Positions 9,265 to 17,374 of a stretch of 64,000 bases of DNA are shown here, one piece after another; position 1 is the stretch's first letter, and every line of letters begins with the position of its first letter. Origin of the DNA: CAYPNF01 sp964411985 (GTDB lineage: Bacteria; Verrucomicrobiota; Verrucomicrobiia; Limisphaerales; J093); contig CAYPNF010000020.1 in the NCBI GenBank assembly GCA_964411985.1, positions 66,559 to 130,558 on the forward strand, in the 5' to 3' direction. The position numbers and the translations under genes were made by a program. The notes under the pieces were generated by a model. It ran no database searches and had not been told where the DNA came from. It saw only the letters and a list, made by a program, of their open reading frames with translations.

Positions 9265-9930
9265 ATGAAAAAGTGTTCCAAACAACTCTCCCTCGCCTTG
9301 GCTTCCGTTGTTGGATTGGCCCTCCTTGCGGGTTGCGCCTCCTCAGGAGTGAAAAACCCGTCGGGTGTTGGGGTCACCGAGATGAAGGGGGATGAACGTG
9401 GGTTCGTGGCCGGGACCGGTGTGGAGTCGCAGGACATGGTTGCGGTCACGGACAAGATGGCGCGGAGCATCTTGTCGGTTCCCGAGATTGCGAATGCGCA
9501 GGCGGCACCTAGCGTGATCCTGCTGCCGGTGGAGAACAACACCCGCTTTGCCGTGAACAAAGACATTTTCCTGACGCGGATCCGCACCGAGTTGAATTCC
9601 AAGGCGCGCGGCAAGGTGAAGTTCCTCATCCGCAACGCTGGCACCCAGACTGACAACCGGATGGCTGCCCTGGAACAGGAGCGCCAACTGAAGACCAGCG
9701 GCCAGGTGACCTCCGATCCCGCCAAAGACGTGGCAGGGGTGAGCCAATTCAAAGGGTCGGACTATATTCTCACCGGCAAGCTGGACGGCATGAGCCACCG
9801 AAACTCCAAGGGCATCAGTGACTACGTTTTGTACACGTTCCAGTTATTGGACGTGCGCACCAGTGAGATAGTCTGGGAAGACAAGGCCGAGATCAAGAAG
9901 CAGGGCCTGGAGGATGCGGCCTATCGCTAA
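9265..9930 (+). CDS. lpoB: LpoB-like penicillin-binding-protein activator lipoprotein
   Basis: 221 residues. The lipoprotein signal MKKCSKQLSLALASVVGLALL ends in a clear lipobox (LLAGC). The body has the LpoB/CsgG-like fold signature: LLPVENNTRF, FLTRIRTEL, SDYILTGKL, YTFQLLDVRTSEIVWED. In Enterobacteria LpoB reaches from the outer membrane to activate the peptidoglycan synthase PBP1b; here that role is by homology only. The ATG at 9265 is chosen because it starts the lipoprotein signal. It heads a three-gene lipoprotein operon. Confidence 0.85.
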   Translation: MKKCSKQLSLALASVVGLALLAGCASSGVKNPSGVGVTEMKGDERGFVAGTGVESQDMVAVTDKMARSILSVPEIANAQAAPSVILLPVENNTRFAVNKDIFLTRIRTELNSKARGKVKFLIRNAGTQTDNRMAALEQERQLKTSGQVTSDPAKDVAGVSQFKGSDYILTGKLDGMSHRNSKGISDYVLYTFQLLDVRTSEIVWEDKAEIKKQGLEDAAYR

Positions 9931-9940
9931 GCGTTGGCCT

Positions 9941-11095
9941 ATGCGCCTCACTGGCTGCCTGCTGCTCTGCGTGCTGCTGTTCGGGGGGTGCTCCACCACT
10001 CCCCCTCCAGCGCCCATGCCGCGGACCGGTGACCCGGTCATTGACGGCAAGGCGGAAGTGGCGCGGAGCAAGCCCAAGGACCGGGTGCTGCTGCAGTACC
10101 GGACGGCGCTGGTGGCCATGCGGCGCGGCCAATACGCGGATGCCCGGGAATTGCTCGATGACGCCCTGATCACCCTAGGCGGCTTGCCTGCCAAGGACAA
10201 GGGGGCGAAGCAGGCGCGTAGCTATTTCCACGAGGAATCGAAAAAGAACTTTCGGGGTGAGCCGTACGAGCGAGTCATGGCGTACTACTACCGGGGGATT
10301 CTCTACTGGATGGACGGTGAGCCAGACAACGCCCGCGCCTGCTTCCGGAGCGCTCAACTGCAGGACAGCGACGTCGAGAAGCAGGAGTATGCGAGCGACT
10401 ACGTCTTGCTGGATTACCTGGATGCGTTCATCACTGCGAAACTGGCGGGAGATGGTTCCGATGCCTTGAAGCGCGCGACCAATTCGGTCCGGATGGCCAC
10501 GCCTCCGGCCATCGATCCGGCCGCCAATGTGATCCTCTTCAGCGAGTACAGCACTGGGCCGACGAAATTCGCCTCGGGGCAGTATGGTGAGCAATTGCGG
10601 ATTCGGGAGGGCACCACCCCCTACCGGGGGGCGCGCCTGCGCATTGGGCAGAAGGTGATCGCGATGCATCCTTACGATGATCTGACCTATCAGGCAACCA
10701 CGCGAGGGGGGCGGGTGATGGATCATGTGCTTGGCAACAAGGCGGTGTTCAAATCCGCCACCGAGGGATTTGGCGCCGTGGCGCTGGTGGGTGGGGCCAT
10801 CATGGCGGGTAACCACGGCACTCAGGAGGCCGGCCTTGGTTTGGCTGCGGCGGGACTCCTGTCGATGATCGTCTCTGCCGCCACCAACCCGGCCGCGGAC
10901 ACACGGTGTTGGGAAGGATTGCCCAATTTCCTCAGTTTCGCCGCGTTACGCCTGCCGGAAGGAGAGCATACGGTCACCGTTGAATTTCTGTATGATCCGA
11001 CCAGTCCAATGGCCAGTCTGAGCAAGACGCTTTCGTTCAAGATCGCCAAGGGACAGCCGGACACGGTGATCTTCGTCAGTGACAAAAACCAATAA
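9941..11095 (+). CDS. COG3014-like lipoprotein
   Basis: 384-residue predicted lipoprotein (MRLTGCLLLCVLLFGGC, lipobox FGGC). An N-terminal TPR-like helical region (residues 40-140, e.g. YERVMAYYYRGILYWMDGEPDNARACFRSAQ) is followed by a beta-rich part with a glycine-rich hydrophobic stretch (VALVGGAIMAGNHGTQEAGLG). This matches the uncharacterised COG3014-type proteins that accompany LpoB-like and YcfL-like lipoproteins. The ATG at 9941, 10 bp after the lpoB stop, gives a proper lipoprotein signal; the ATG at 9914 would overlap lpoB. Function unknown; a cell-envelope role is inferred from the neighbours. Confidence 0.75.
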   Translation: MRLTGCLLLCVLLFGGCSTTPPPAPMPRTGDPVIDGKAEVARSKPKDRVLLQYRTALVAMRRGQYADARELLDDALITLGGLPAKDKGAKQARSYFHEESKKNFRGEPYERVMAYYYRGILYWMDGEPDNARACFRSAQLQDSDVEKQEYASDYVLLDYLDAFITAKLAGDGSDALKRATNSVRMATPPAIDPAANVILFSEYSTGPTKFASGQYGEQLRIREGTTPYRGARLRIGQKVIAMHPYDDLTYQATTRGGRVMDHVLGNKAVFKSATEGFGAVALVGGAIMAGNHGTQEAGLGLAAAGLLSMIVSAATNPAADTRCWEGLPNFLSFAALRLPEGEHTVTVEFLYDPTSPMASLSKTLSFKIAKGQPDTVIFVSDKNQ

Positions 11096-11107
11096 GTAGA
11101 ATCAGGT

Positions 11108-11527
11108 ATGAAACTTCGAATCCTTGGATCGGCTTGTACGGTGATGATGGCCTTGGCCCTGGTGTCTGGCTGCACGTCGGAGGGAGCGTATGCCCCCAAG
11201 AACACCACCAAGTACGATTTGGAGAACAAGGCCAAGTTCGTTCTCTTGGACCCCGGTGCCCAGGCATCGGTGACTTGCTCGGGCCTATCCGAGCGCTTCA
11301 CGGAAGACGGCCGGCTCGAAGTAACCGCGAACGTGCGCAACCGAGACAACCGCCGGATCCAGGTGCAGATCAACTGTGTTTTCAAAGATGTTCAGGGCAC
11401 TGCCACGGGAGACGAAACGCCGTTCCAAACCCTGATCCTCACCGAAAACGCCCAGGAAGCGGTGAAATTCACCTCGATGAACAACCAGGCGAAGGGGTAC
11501 ACCATTCGCGTGCGCCAGGCGCGATAG
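11108..11527 (+). CDS. YcfL-like (DUF1425) lipoprotein
   Basis: 139 residues with a lipoprotein signal (MKLRILGSACTVMMALALVSGC). The mature part is a compact immunoglobulin-like beta domain with RLEVTANVRNRDNRRIQVQINCVFKD and a closing FTSMNNQAKGYTIRVRQ strand, the pattern of YcfL/DUF1425. In E. coli ycfL lies directly beside lpoB (ycfM), and the same association is kept here with a COG3014-like gene between them. It ends the operon 12 bp after the preceding stop. The molecular role of the family is not settled. Confidence 0.78.
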   Translation: MKLRILGSACTVMMALALVSGCTSEGAYAPKNTTKYDLENKAKFVLLDPGAQASVTCSGLSERFTEDGRLEVTANVRNRDNRRIQVQINCVFKDVQGTATGDETPFQTLILTENAQEAVKFTSMNNQAKGYTIRVRQAR

Positions 11528-11615
11528 CCGCCTCTTCCACCTTCATCGATACCTTCGTCGACTCCTCACCTTATCCGCTACAGCCAAACCCAACAGCGGG
11601 CAGGGCTCCACTGCC

Positions 11616-12608
11616 TCACCCACCGATGGCTGTCATGGGACGACCGGGCTGATAACAGGACCCAAAAAGGTGTGCCTTGGGTTTTTGGTGAATGGCTTCC
11701 CGCAGGACCATGGCCAGTTCCTCATCCGACTGTGTACTTCGAAGGACGTTGCGCAGGTCGACCTCGCCATGATCGCCCAGGCAGGGGCGGATCTTGCCGT
11801 CCGCGGTCAGGCGCATCTTGTTGCAGGTCTCGCAGAAATGAGGGGCCGTGAGGGCACCGATGAACCCAACCAATGCGCCGGTGTGTCGCAGCCGGTAATA
11901 GCGGGCTGGACCCCAGCCGAATTGGCGGTCGATTTGGGGGATCAATTGGTCGCGTTGCGCCAGCAGAGACATCGCCTCTTTCACAGAGACGAAGCGGGTT
12001 TTGGAGAGCACGTCCGTGTTGGTGAGTGGCATGAGCTCAATCAGCCGCAACGGTACCCCATGTTCGGCGGCGAACAGCGTGAGTGGCCAGATCTCCTGCT
12101 CGTTGAGCCCGCGCATGAGCACGCAGTTCAGTTTGACCTGCTCGAAGCCCGCGGCGATGGCAGCGCGGATACCAGCCTGAACCTGCTCCACTTTCCCCCC
12201 CGTGATCCGTTCGTAGAGCGATGGGGTCAGTGCGTCCAGACTAATGTTGACGGTTCGGAGTCCAGCCTCGCGAAGCGGTTTGGCCAGCTGCTCCAGGCGA
12301 ATGCCATTGGTGGAAAGCCCAACGCAATCCACTCCCTGCAGGCGGGCAATTTGCCTCACCAATTCCACCACGTCGGCGCGCACGAGCGGTTCGCCGCCGG
12401 TCAGACGGAACTTCCGGAAACCAAGTTCCGCGGCCACCCGCGCGATCCGGAGGATTTCGTCGGTTGTCAAATGATCTGCCCGATTCCGCCAGCCACCATA
12501 GCCCTCCGGGAGGCAATAGAGGCAGCGCTCATTGCAGCGATCCGTGACCGAGATTCGGAGGTAATCGATGCGGCGGCCGAACGGGTCCGTGGGGTGATGG
12601 GAATCCAT
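11616..12608 (-). CDS. moaA: GTP 3',8-cyclase MoaA
   Basis: Radical SAM enzyme that, with MoaC, turns GTP into cyclic pyranopterin monophosphate, the first step of molybdopterin synthesis. The N-terminal SAM cluster motif CNERCLYC and the C-terminal cluster CETCNKMRLTADGKIRPC are intact. The chain ends in the functionally important double glycine (AIGG). 330 residues, normal length. The ATG at 12608 begins MDSHHPTDPFGRRIDYLRIS, the expected N-terminus. Last gene of the moaD-moaE-moeA-moaC-mog-moaA run, 5 bp after mog. Confidence 0.96.
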   Translation of the reverse strand: MDSHHPTDPFGRRIDYLRISVTDRCNERCLYCLPEGYGGWRNRADHLTTDEILRIARVAAELGFRKFRLTGGEPLVRADVVELVRQIARLQGVDCVGLSTNGIRLEQLAKPLREAGLRTVNISLDALTPSLYERITGGKVEQVQAGIRAAIAAGFEQVKLNCVLMRGLNEQEIWPLTLFAAEHGVPLRLIELMPLTNTDVLSKTRFVSVKEAMSLLAQRDQLIPQIDRQFGWGPARYYRLRHTGALVGFIGALTAPHFCETCNKMRLTADGKIRPCLGDHGEVDLRNVLRSTQSDEELAMVLREAIHQKPKAHLFGSCYQPGRPMTAIGG

Positions 12609-12613
12609 GAGCT

Positions 12614-13111
12614 TCAAGCAGTTGGATGGGTGTGCGGATCTTCCCCTTGCAGATGCGCCACGCCTTCGCGGATGGCATCGCCCAGGAGGGAGAGACATTC
12701 GGCGATGGCGGCGGGTTTGCCGGGAAGGTTGACAATCAGAGACTGTCCACGGGTTCCGGCGACAGCTCGAGAAAGGATCGAGGTGCGCACGCGAGCGAAA
12801 GACTGCACCCGCATGATTTCCCCAAAGCCCGGCAGTTCTCTTTCCAGGATCGGCCGCGTGGCCTCGGGCGTCACGTCTCTCCGAGCGATTCCGGTTCCAC
12901 CGGTCGTCACGATCAGATCGCACTGTGCCTGGTCGGCATACTCGATCAGTTTCGCAGCGATGAGGGCCTGTTCGTCAGGAACGACGGCAGAAACGAACTG
13001 CAGCGGTCCTGAGAGCAAGGTAGAAAGAAGTCGTTCGATTTCCGGCCCGCCGCGGTCTTCGTAGACTCCGGCCGCTGCGCGGTCGCTAACGGTGATACGG
13101 CCGATTCTCAT
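12614..13111 (-). CDS. Molybdopterin adenylyltransferase, MogA/MoaB family
   Basis: Activates molybdopterin by adenylation before Mo insertion. 165 residues with the family motifs ITVSDRAAAGVYEDRGG at the start, CDLIVTTGGTGIARRDVTPEAT (the nucleotide-binding TGGTG loop and the following arginine-aspartate) and LIVNLPGKPAAI. MogA and MoaB cannot be separated safely by eye. The start is set at the ATG at 13111, whose ATGA overlaps the moaC stop by 4 bp, showing translational coupling. Confidence 0.9.
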   Translation of the reverse strand: MRIGRITVSDRAAAGVYEDRGGPEIERLLSTLLSGPLQFVSAVVPDEQALIAAKLIEYADQAQCDLIVTTGGTGIARRDVTPEATRPILERELPGFGEIMRVQSFARVRTSILSRAVAGTRGQSLIVNLPGKPAAIAECLSLLGDAIREGVAHLQGEDPHTHPTA

Positions 13112-13593
13112 CGTTTGACCTTTTCCACCACCCGAATGGCTTCGATGCGCATGGTCTTGTCCACGGCTTTGCACATATCGTAGAGCGTGAGGGCCGCCAC
13201 TGCGGCTCCGGTTAGGGCTTCCATCTCGACTCCGGTGCGCGCGGAGGTGGCGGTTTCGCAACGGATCTCCACGCAGTCCTCGCCAACCTTGAAGCTGATC
13301 CTGACGTGGTCCAGGGGCAGTGGGTGGCAGAGCGGGATGAGGGACGCGGTTCCCTTGGCGGCCTGAATTCCGGCGATTTGGGCTACGGTGAGGACATCTC
13401 CCTTCGGAAGCGCCCGGGCGCGCAACGCTTGAACGGTGCCGGGTTGGCAGCATAGACGACCTTCCGCCACCGCGCGGCGTTCCTGCACCTTCTTCCCTCC
13501 CACGTCGACCATCCGGGCCGCGCCGTGAGCGTCGAGGTGGGAGAAGGTTGGGGGCTGGGGTGTTGCCGAGCGCGTTTTGGGTGGGTGTTTCAT
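13108..13593 (-). CDS. moaC: Cyclic pyranopterin monophosphate synthase MoaC
   Basis: Completes formation of cyclic pyranopterin monophosphate from the MoaA product. Conserved motifs: FSHLDAHGAARMVDV at the N-terminus, KGTASLIPLCHPLPLDHV (active-site lysine and histidine region), and TGVEMEALTGAAVAALTLYDMCKA with the catalytic aspartate. 161 residues from the ATG at 13593, whose ATGA overlaps the moeA stop. A longer frame upstream lies inside moeA and is not family-like. Confidence 0.95.
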   Translation of the reverse strand: MKHPPKTRSATPQPPTFSHLDAHGAARMVDVGGKKVQERRAVAEGRLCCQPGTVQALRARALPKGDVLTVAQIAGIQAAKGTASLIPLCHPLPLDHVRISFKVGEDCVEIRCETATSARTGVEMEALTGAAVAALTLYDMCKAVDKTMRIEAIRVVEKVKR

Positions 13594-14816
13594 GGATGAA
13601 TGACAAGGCAGGAGACGGTGGCTCCCTTCGGCAACGGAGGGGAATTCGGTGGAAGTTGGAGCAAGGCGTTGGCAGTCGCCAACGGGGTCAGATCGCCTGA
13701 ACTGGTCCAAGGGAGCGGAGTCACCTCCAGGGCGGAGGCTTTCCTTGAGGCCTTGGCTGGCCAGAGGGTTTCCCGTGGGGATGGTTCCCCCTCCCAACCG
13801 ACCGCAAGCGTGCCGGGCTGGAAGAACGCGGTGCTGGGCGCGGCGATCAGGCCCTCCAGGGCGACGCGGACGAAGAGGTTGAGGCAGACAAAGTGGGCTA
13901 GGGGATTACCCGGCAGGCCGAATGCGAGAGTTGCGCCGCGTACCCCGAAGAGCAGAGGCTTGCCCGGCCGCAGATGGGTGTTGGCGATCAGGATGGTAAA
14001 ACCGAGCCCCTCGAGCAGCCTGCGGGTGAAGTCGTGCTCCCCAACACTGGCGCCACCTGAAACCAACAGGACGTGGGTCGACTGGAACTCGGAGGGTGGG
14101 CGCTGGATGACGTTTTGCACCGCGCCTGCTTCTTCCGGCAGATGTCGGCGCGTGGCGCTGACACGCCAGGCGCGCAGGAAAGCGCTTACGAGGTGGGAAT
14201 TGGAATCGCGGATCTGTCCCGGACCTGGGACTTGGTCCGGGGGCACTAGTTCGTTTCCAGTGACCCAGTGGGTGACCCGTGGCAACGGACTGACCAGGGG
14301 CCGGGTGTGTCCCAAGCTGGCCAGCAGCGAGAGAGCTCCTGGAGTCAGGACGCTACCAGAGTGCAGCAACTCCTGCCCTTGGCGCGCGGCTTCCCCACGA
14401 AGGCGAACGTAACGGGAAGAGGAGGGCCGGAGGATTCGGAGGACCCCGTCTTTCACCAATACATCTTCCTTGGGGAGGACGCGCAGATTCCCCTCCGGGA
14501 GAGCTGCGCCGGTGGCCACTTGCACGGCCTCGCCCAGCGCGACCAGGCGTGGTTTCCAATCGCCCGCTCTCAACTGGTCTACCACGCGGTAGGTGGGGGT
14601 GACATCGTTCAGGCCTACCGCGTAACCATCCATGGCGGACCGGTCAAACGCCGGTTGATCTTCGGGAGCCAGCACGGGTTGCCGGAGGACACGGCCACAT
14701 GCCTCCTCGAGTGAGACGCATTCAGGGTCCAGCGGCACCGCATGCGCGCGCACCAAGGTGATCACCTCCTCGGTGAGCGCGCCAGAGGGCGTGGGCGGGG
14801 GGGCTGGTGTGGTCAT
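13590..14816 (-). CDS. moeA: Molybdopterin molybdenumtransferase MoeA
   Basis: Inserts molybdate into adenylylated molybdopterin. 408 residues with the four-domain MoeA layout. Signature segments are FDRSAMDGYAV (domain with the catalytic aspartate), the TGNELV motif, VLLVSGGASVGEHDF, and RPGKPLLFG with FGLPGNPLAHFV. The ATG at 14816 overlaps the moaE stop (ATGA). The N-terminus carries a proline-rich stretch (TTPAPPPTPSG) of no known meaning. Confidence 0.94.
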   Translation of the reverse strand: MTTPAPPPTPSGALTEEVITLVRAHAVPLDPECVSLEEACGRVLRQPVLAPEDQPAFDRSAMDGYAVGLNDVTPTYRVVDQLRAGDWKPRLVALGEAVQVATGAALPEGNLRVLPKEDVLVKDGVLRILRPSSSRYVRLRGEAARQGQELLHSGSVLTPGALSLLASLGHTRPLVSPLPRVTHWVTGNELVPPDQVPGPGQIRDSNSHLVSAFLRAWRVSATRRHLPEEAGAVQNVIQRPPSEFQSTHVLLVSGGASVGEHDFTRRLLEGLGFTILIANTHLRPGKPLLFGVRGATLAFGLPGNPLAHFVCLNLFVRVALEGLIAAPSTAFFQPGTLAVGWEGEPSPRETLWPAKASRKASALEVTPLPWTSSGDLTPLATANALLQLPPNSPPLPKGATVSCLVIHP

Positions 14817-15232
14817 GGCGCTTGGGTTGGCGTCTGCACCGCTGCGGGGATGGCCCTGATCTTCCAGATGGGCACGTCCATCTTCAGCCGGTCCATGAAT
14901 TCGGAAATCAGCCGGAGGGCTTCGGCCCGATGCGGTGCGACCGCTTGGACATGGATCGCGACTTCCCCAACCGCGATCCGGCCGGTCCGGTGGATCACGC
15001 CTGCCGCCAGACATCCGTGCTTCGTGCCCAAGTCCGTTAGCAGGCGGTGCATTTGGCGAAGTGCCATGGGGGCATAGGCTTCGTACTCCAGCGCGAGAAT
15101 CGCTTGGTCATCCTCGTGTCCCCGGACGATCCCGCGAAAGTCCACACCGGCGCCCGCCTCACAGGTGACCGCGTCGGCCGCCAGCGGGGGGCGCATGATT
15201 GGTTCCTGGGTTAATTCGACCTGAACAGTCAT
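14813..15232 (-). CDS. moaE: Molybdopterin synthase catalytic subunit MoaE
   Basis: Transfers sulfur from the MoaD thiocarboxylate to precursor Z. 139 residues with the expected FRGIVRGHEDDQAILALEYEAYAPMA segment, the HRTGRIAVGE block and the catalytic-lysine region KMDVPIWK, in which both lysines are kept. It lies 4 bp after moaD, and its stop overlaps the moeA start. Confidence 0.94.
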   Translation of the reverse strand: MTVQVELTQEPIMRPPLAADAVTCEAGAGVDFRGIVRGHEDDQAILALEYEAYAPMALRQMHRLLTDLGTKHGCLAAGVIHRTGRIAVGEVAIHVQAVAPHRAEALRLISEFMDRLKMDVPIWKIRAIPAAVQTPTQAP

Positions 15233-15236
15233 GACG

Positions 15237-15476
15237 TCAGCCTCCGGAAACGGGAGGAATCAGAGCCACCTCGTCCTCGTTGGCAAAGTGCGTGTTCGCA
15301 CTGGAATACTCTCCGTTTCGCGCCAGCCGAGTGGATTTGCGGTACCGCTCCATGCCGGGATAGGCGGCTTCGAGTCGGCCCCAAAGTTCCAAGGTGGTGA
15401 GGGCATGGTCCACTTGCCAGCTGCATTCCGTTTGGCCGGTCAAATCTTTGAGATGAGCGAAGAAGAGGAGTCGCAT
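15237..15476 (-). CDS. moaD: Molybdopterin synthase sulfur carrier subunit MoaD
   Basis: Small beta-grasp protein of 79 residues starting MRLLFFAHLKDLTG and ending ALIPPVSGG. The C-terminal Gly-Gly is the group that is adenylated and thiocarboxylated, then inserts into MoaE. The following gene is moaE, as expected. It begins 8 bp after the TauE/SafE stop. Confidence 0.93.
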   Translation of the reverse strand: MRLLFFAHLKDLTGQTECSWQVDHALTTLELWGRLEAAYPGMERYRKSTRLARNGEYSSANTHFANEDEVALIPPVSGG

Positions 15477-15483
15477 ACGAAGT

Positions 15484-16239
15484 CTAAGCGCTGGAGGAGA
15501 ACAGACATTTGGCGGCGGCGGTGAAAAGCACCCCTCCGAGCACTTTGCGAAAGGTTACGAGGTTCCACTTCCGCACAGAGAAGTGCGTTCCGATGAGGGC
15601 TCCCACGATGCCCGCCAAGAGGACCCAGGGCATGGCCGGCTGCCAGACGAGGGCCCGGGATCCAAGACCGGCCAAGCCTGCAATGGAGTTGACAACAATG
15701 AACAAGGCCGAAATGCCGGCGGCGGTTTTTGCCGAAGCCCAACCAAGGACTATAAGCAGAGGCGTCAGATAGACACCCCCACCGATGCCGGTGACGCCGG
15801 CCAGAAAGCCCAGGCCAGCCCCCGCGGTGATCGCCATAGGGATTGAGGCCCGTTGTACGGCCGGTGCCTCCATCCGACGGTTCCCCCAGCCCAGCAGCCA
15901 TCCTGCTATGACCAGAGCGGCTCCCAACACGAGGGAGGCGGCGCTGCTGGAAAGTGCCATGCGACTCCCAGTCCAAGCCATGGGAATAGAGGCCAGCGCC
16001 AGGAAGGAAAACAGTCGGACATCAAAATACCCAGCCCGATGGAAGCGCCAAAAAGCGACGGAAGCCACCACGCAGTTCATCCACAGCGCACCAGGCCGTG
16101 CGATGGCCGGGGCGATACTCAGCAGCGCCATGACCGCAAGATAGCCCGTCGCGCCCCCATGTCCGACGGAGGAATAGAGAAGGGCGACCGTGCAAACGGC
16201 CACGAGCAGCAGGGCCAGGTGAGGGGCTGCAAGATTCAT
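15484..16239 (-). CDS. TauE/SafE-family anion permease
   Basis: 251-residue membrane protein with about eight spans. The duplicated family motif is visible as SSVGHGGATGYLAVMAL in the first half and GFLAGVTGIGGGVYLTPLLI in the second. TauE/SafE proteins export sulfite, sulfoacetate or related anions. It lies inside a molybdenum-cofactor operon and behind its own FNR-type box, so a role in moving sulfite, another sulfur anion or molybdate during cofactor supply is possible, but this is inference. The ATG at 16239 is the only start that places the first span correctly. Confidence 0.82.
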   Translation of the reverse strand: MNLAAPHLALLLVAVCTVALLYSSVGHGGATGYLAVMALLSIAPAIARPGALWMNCVVASVAFWRFHRAGYFDVRLFSFLALASIPMAWTGSRMALSSSAASLVLGAALVIAGWLLGWGNRRMEAPAVQRASIPMAITAGAGLGFLAGVTGIGGGVYLTPLLIVLGWASAKTAAGISALFIVVNSIAGLAGLGSRALVWQPAMPWVLLAGIVGALIGTHFSVRKWNLVTFRKVLGGVLFTAAAKCLFSSSA

Positions 16240-16276
16240 TCCCTTAATAAGGAACCACGAACAGGGGTTCACCGCC

Positions 16277-16290
16277 TTGACTTGTGTCAA
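16277..16290. promoter_or_regulatory. FNR/Dnr-type box upstream of TauE-moaDE-moeA-moaC-mog-moaA
   Basis: TTGACTTGTGTCAA is a perfect TTGAC-N4-GTCAA palindrome, the recognition form of the CRP/FNR superfamily. It spans the last codons of mobA. Its centre is 44.5 bp upstream of the TauE start codon, the same distance as the box in front of the diheme cytochrome c gene. Confidence 0.7.
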
Positions 16291-16871
16291 GCCGCCTCGT
16301 GGGAGCGGGGCAGGTCGGCGGGTTCGTTCCAGTTGGAGAAAGCGCATTCGAGTGTGGGCGGGACAGGCCACCGCTTTGCGGCCCGCTCCAGGAGACACGC
16401 TTCGGCAAAGTCGCGGGCGGCTAGCCGATGGCGGGCCAGAAGCGCTCGAGCGATCTCACCGCAGCGGCGGGGATAGATGGCGGCCAAGGGTTGCAGTCCC
16501 TTGTTCTCAAAGCACGGAACGACTCCCGTCAGTGTCTTGCATTGCGAGGCCATTTTTTCCAGAACCTCCTGATTCATGAGGGCCAGATCCACCGCGAGCA
16601 CAAGCAGGAAGTGGGTGGTGGTGGCGTCCAACGCGCGCTCGATGCCAGCAAGCGGTCCTAAGCCCGGCTCGCGATCGTACAGGACCGGAACCCCAAGGTC
16701 GGGGTAAACCCGCCCTGCTCGACCCGAGATGAACACCTCTTTGGCACCAGCCTCGCGAGCCTTGGCGATCATGCGCTCGATTAGGGGCTGTCCCGAGATC
16801 GAGAGAAAGGCCTTGTCCCTCCCCATGCGCCGGGATTCTCCGCCCGCCAGGATGACCGCGCTCAGATTCAC
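16287..16871 (-). CDS. mobA: Molybdenum cofactor guanylyltransferase MobA
   Basis: Attaches GMP to Mo-molybdopterin to make the bis-MGD cofactor needed by NarG. 194 residues. The nucleotide-binding start ILAGGESRRMGRDKAFL is canonical, and LYDREPGLGPLAGIERAL follows. The usual D-[LM]-P metal-site motif reads AVDLAL, with alanine in place of proline but the aspartate kept. It sits directly after the MOSC gene (1 bp). Confidence 0.92.
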   Translation of the reverse strand: MNLSAVILAGGESRRMGRDKAFLSISGQPLIERMIAKAREAGAKEVFISGRAGRVYPDLGVPVLYDREPGLGPLAGIERALDATTTHFLLVLAVDLALMNQEVLEKMASQCKTLTGVVPCFENKGLQPLAAIYPRRCGEIARALLARHRLAARDFAEACLLERAAKRWPVPPTLECAFSNWNEPADLPRSHEAA

Positions 16872-16872
16872 G

Positions 16873-17331
16873 TCATGAATCCCTCCGGAGCCTGCCGTCG
16901 GTCAGAATCCGCGCGCGAAGGCCTCCTTGCCCCCTGAGCCACTCTTCCGCGCCGGGTCCGAGCGCTTCATTCATCCAGTGGCACGGTTTGCACTCCTCCA
17001 CGCCTTCAAAGCGAATGCCTTGGATCTCGAAACCCGCCCCGATGAGGGTGTGAAGTTCCACCCCGCGGAGAAAGGCGTTCCGGCGGGTGGCGGCGGGTTG
17101 GGCTTGAGGAATAAGCAATTCCCGGCACAGGGTTTCGAAGACTTCCATCGAGAAGAAGGTGATCTGCCCTTTGTACGCCTCCTTGTAGTCAAAGAAACGG
17201 TCTCCTCGCAATCCGCGTCCGGCGACGCACTCGACTTCGGTCACCTCCACTGTGGCATGGGTCCCCGCCGCTTGGCCGTGGTGGCCATAGAAGTTGTGTC
17301 CGGAGGAGAGGAAGAGGTGTTCGATGCGCAT
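16873..17331 (-). CDS. MOSC-domain protein
   Basis: 152-residue single-domain MOSC protein. The family binds molybdenum cofactor, often through a conserved cysteine; here EECKPCHWMNEALGPG contains two candidate cysteines. The N-terminal SSGHNFYGHHG and GLRGDRFFDYK segments match stand-alone MOSC proteins. Its place between a nitrate transporter and mobA suggests a cofactor storage or transfer role for the nitrate reductase. Confidence 0.85.
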   Translation of the reverse strand: MRIEHLFLSSGHNFYGHHGQAAGTHATVEVTEVECVAGRGLRGDRFFDYKEAYKGQITFFSMEVFETLCRELLIPQAQPAATRRNAFLRGVELHTLIGAGFEIQGIRFEGVEECKPCHWMNEALGPGAEEWLRGQGGLRARILTDGRLRRDS

Positions 17332-17374
17332 GGGGCCGGGGCGACGAAGGTTGCGATCAAGGTTGCGACATGTG

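Noticed and set aside
11670..13064. 464-codon plus-strand frame opposite moaA and mog
   Set aside because: Shadow of two clear molybdopterin genes; no start signal or domain.
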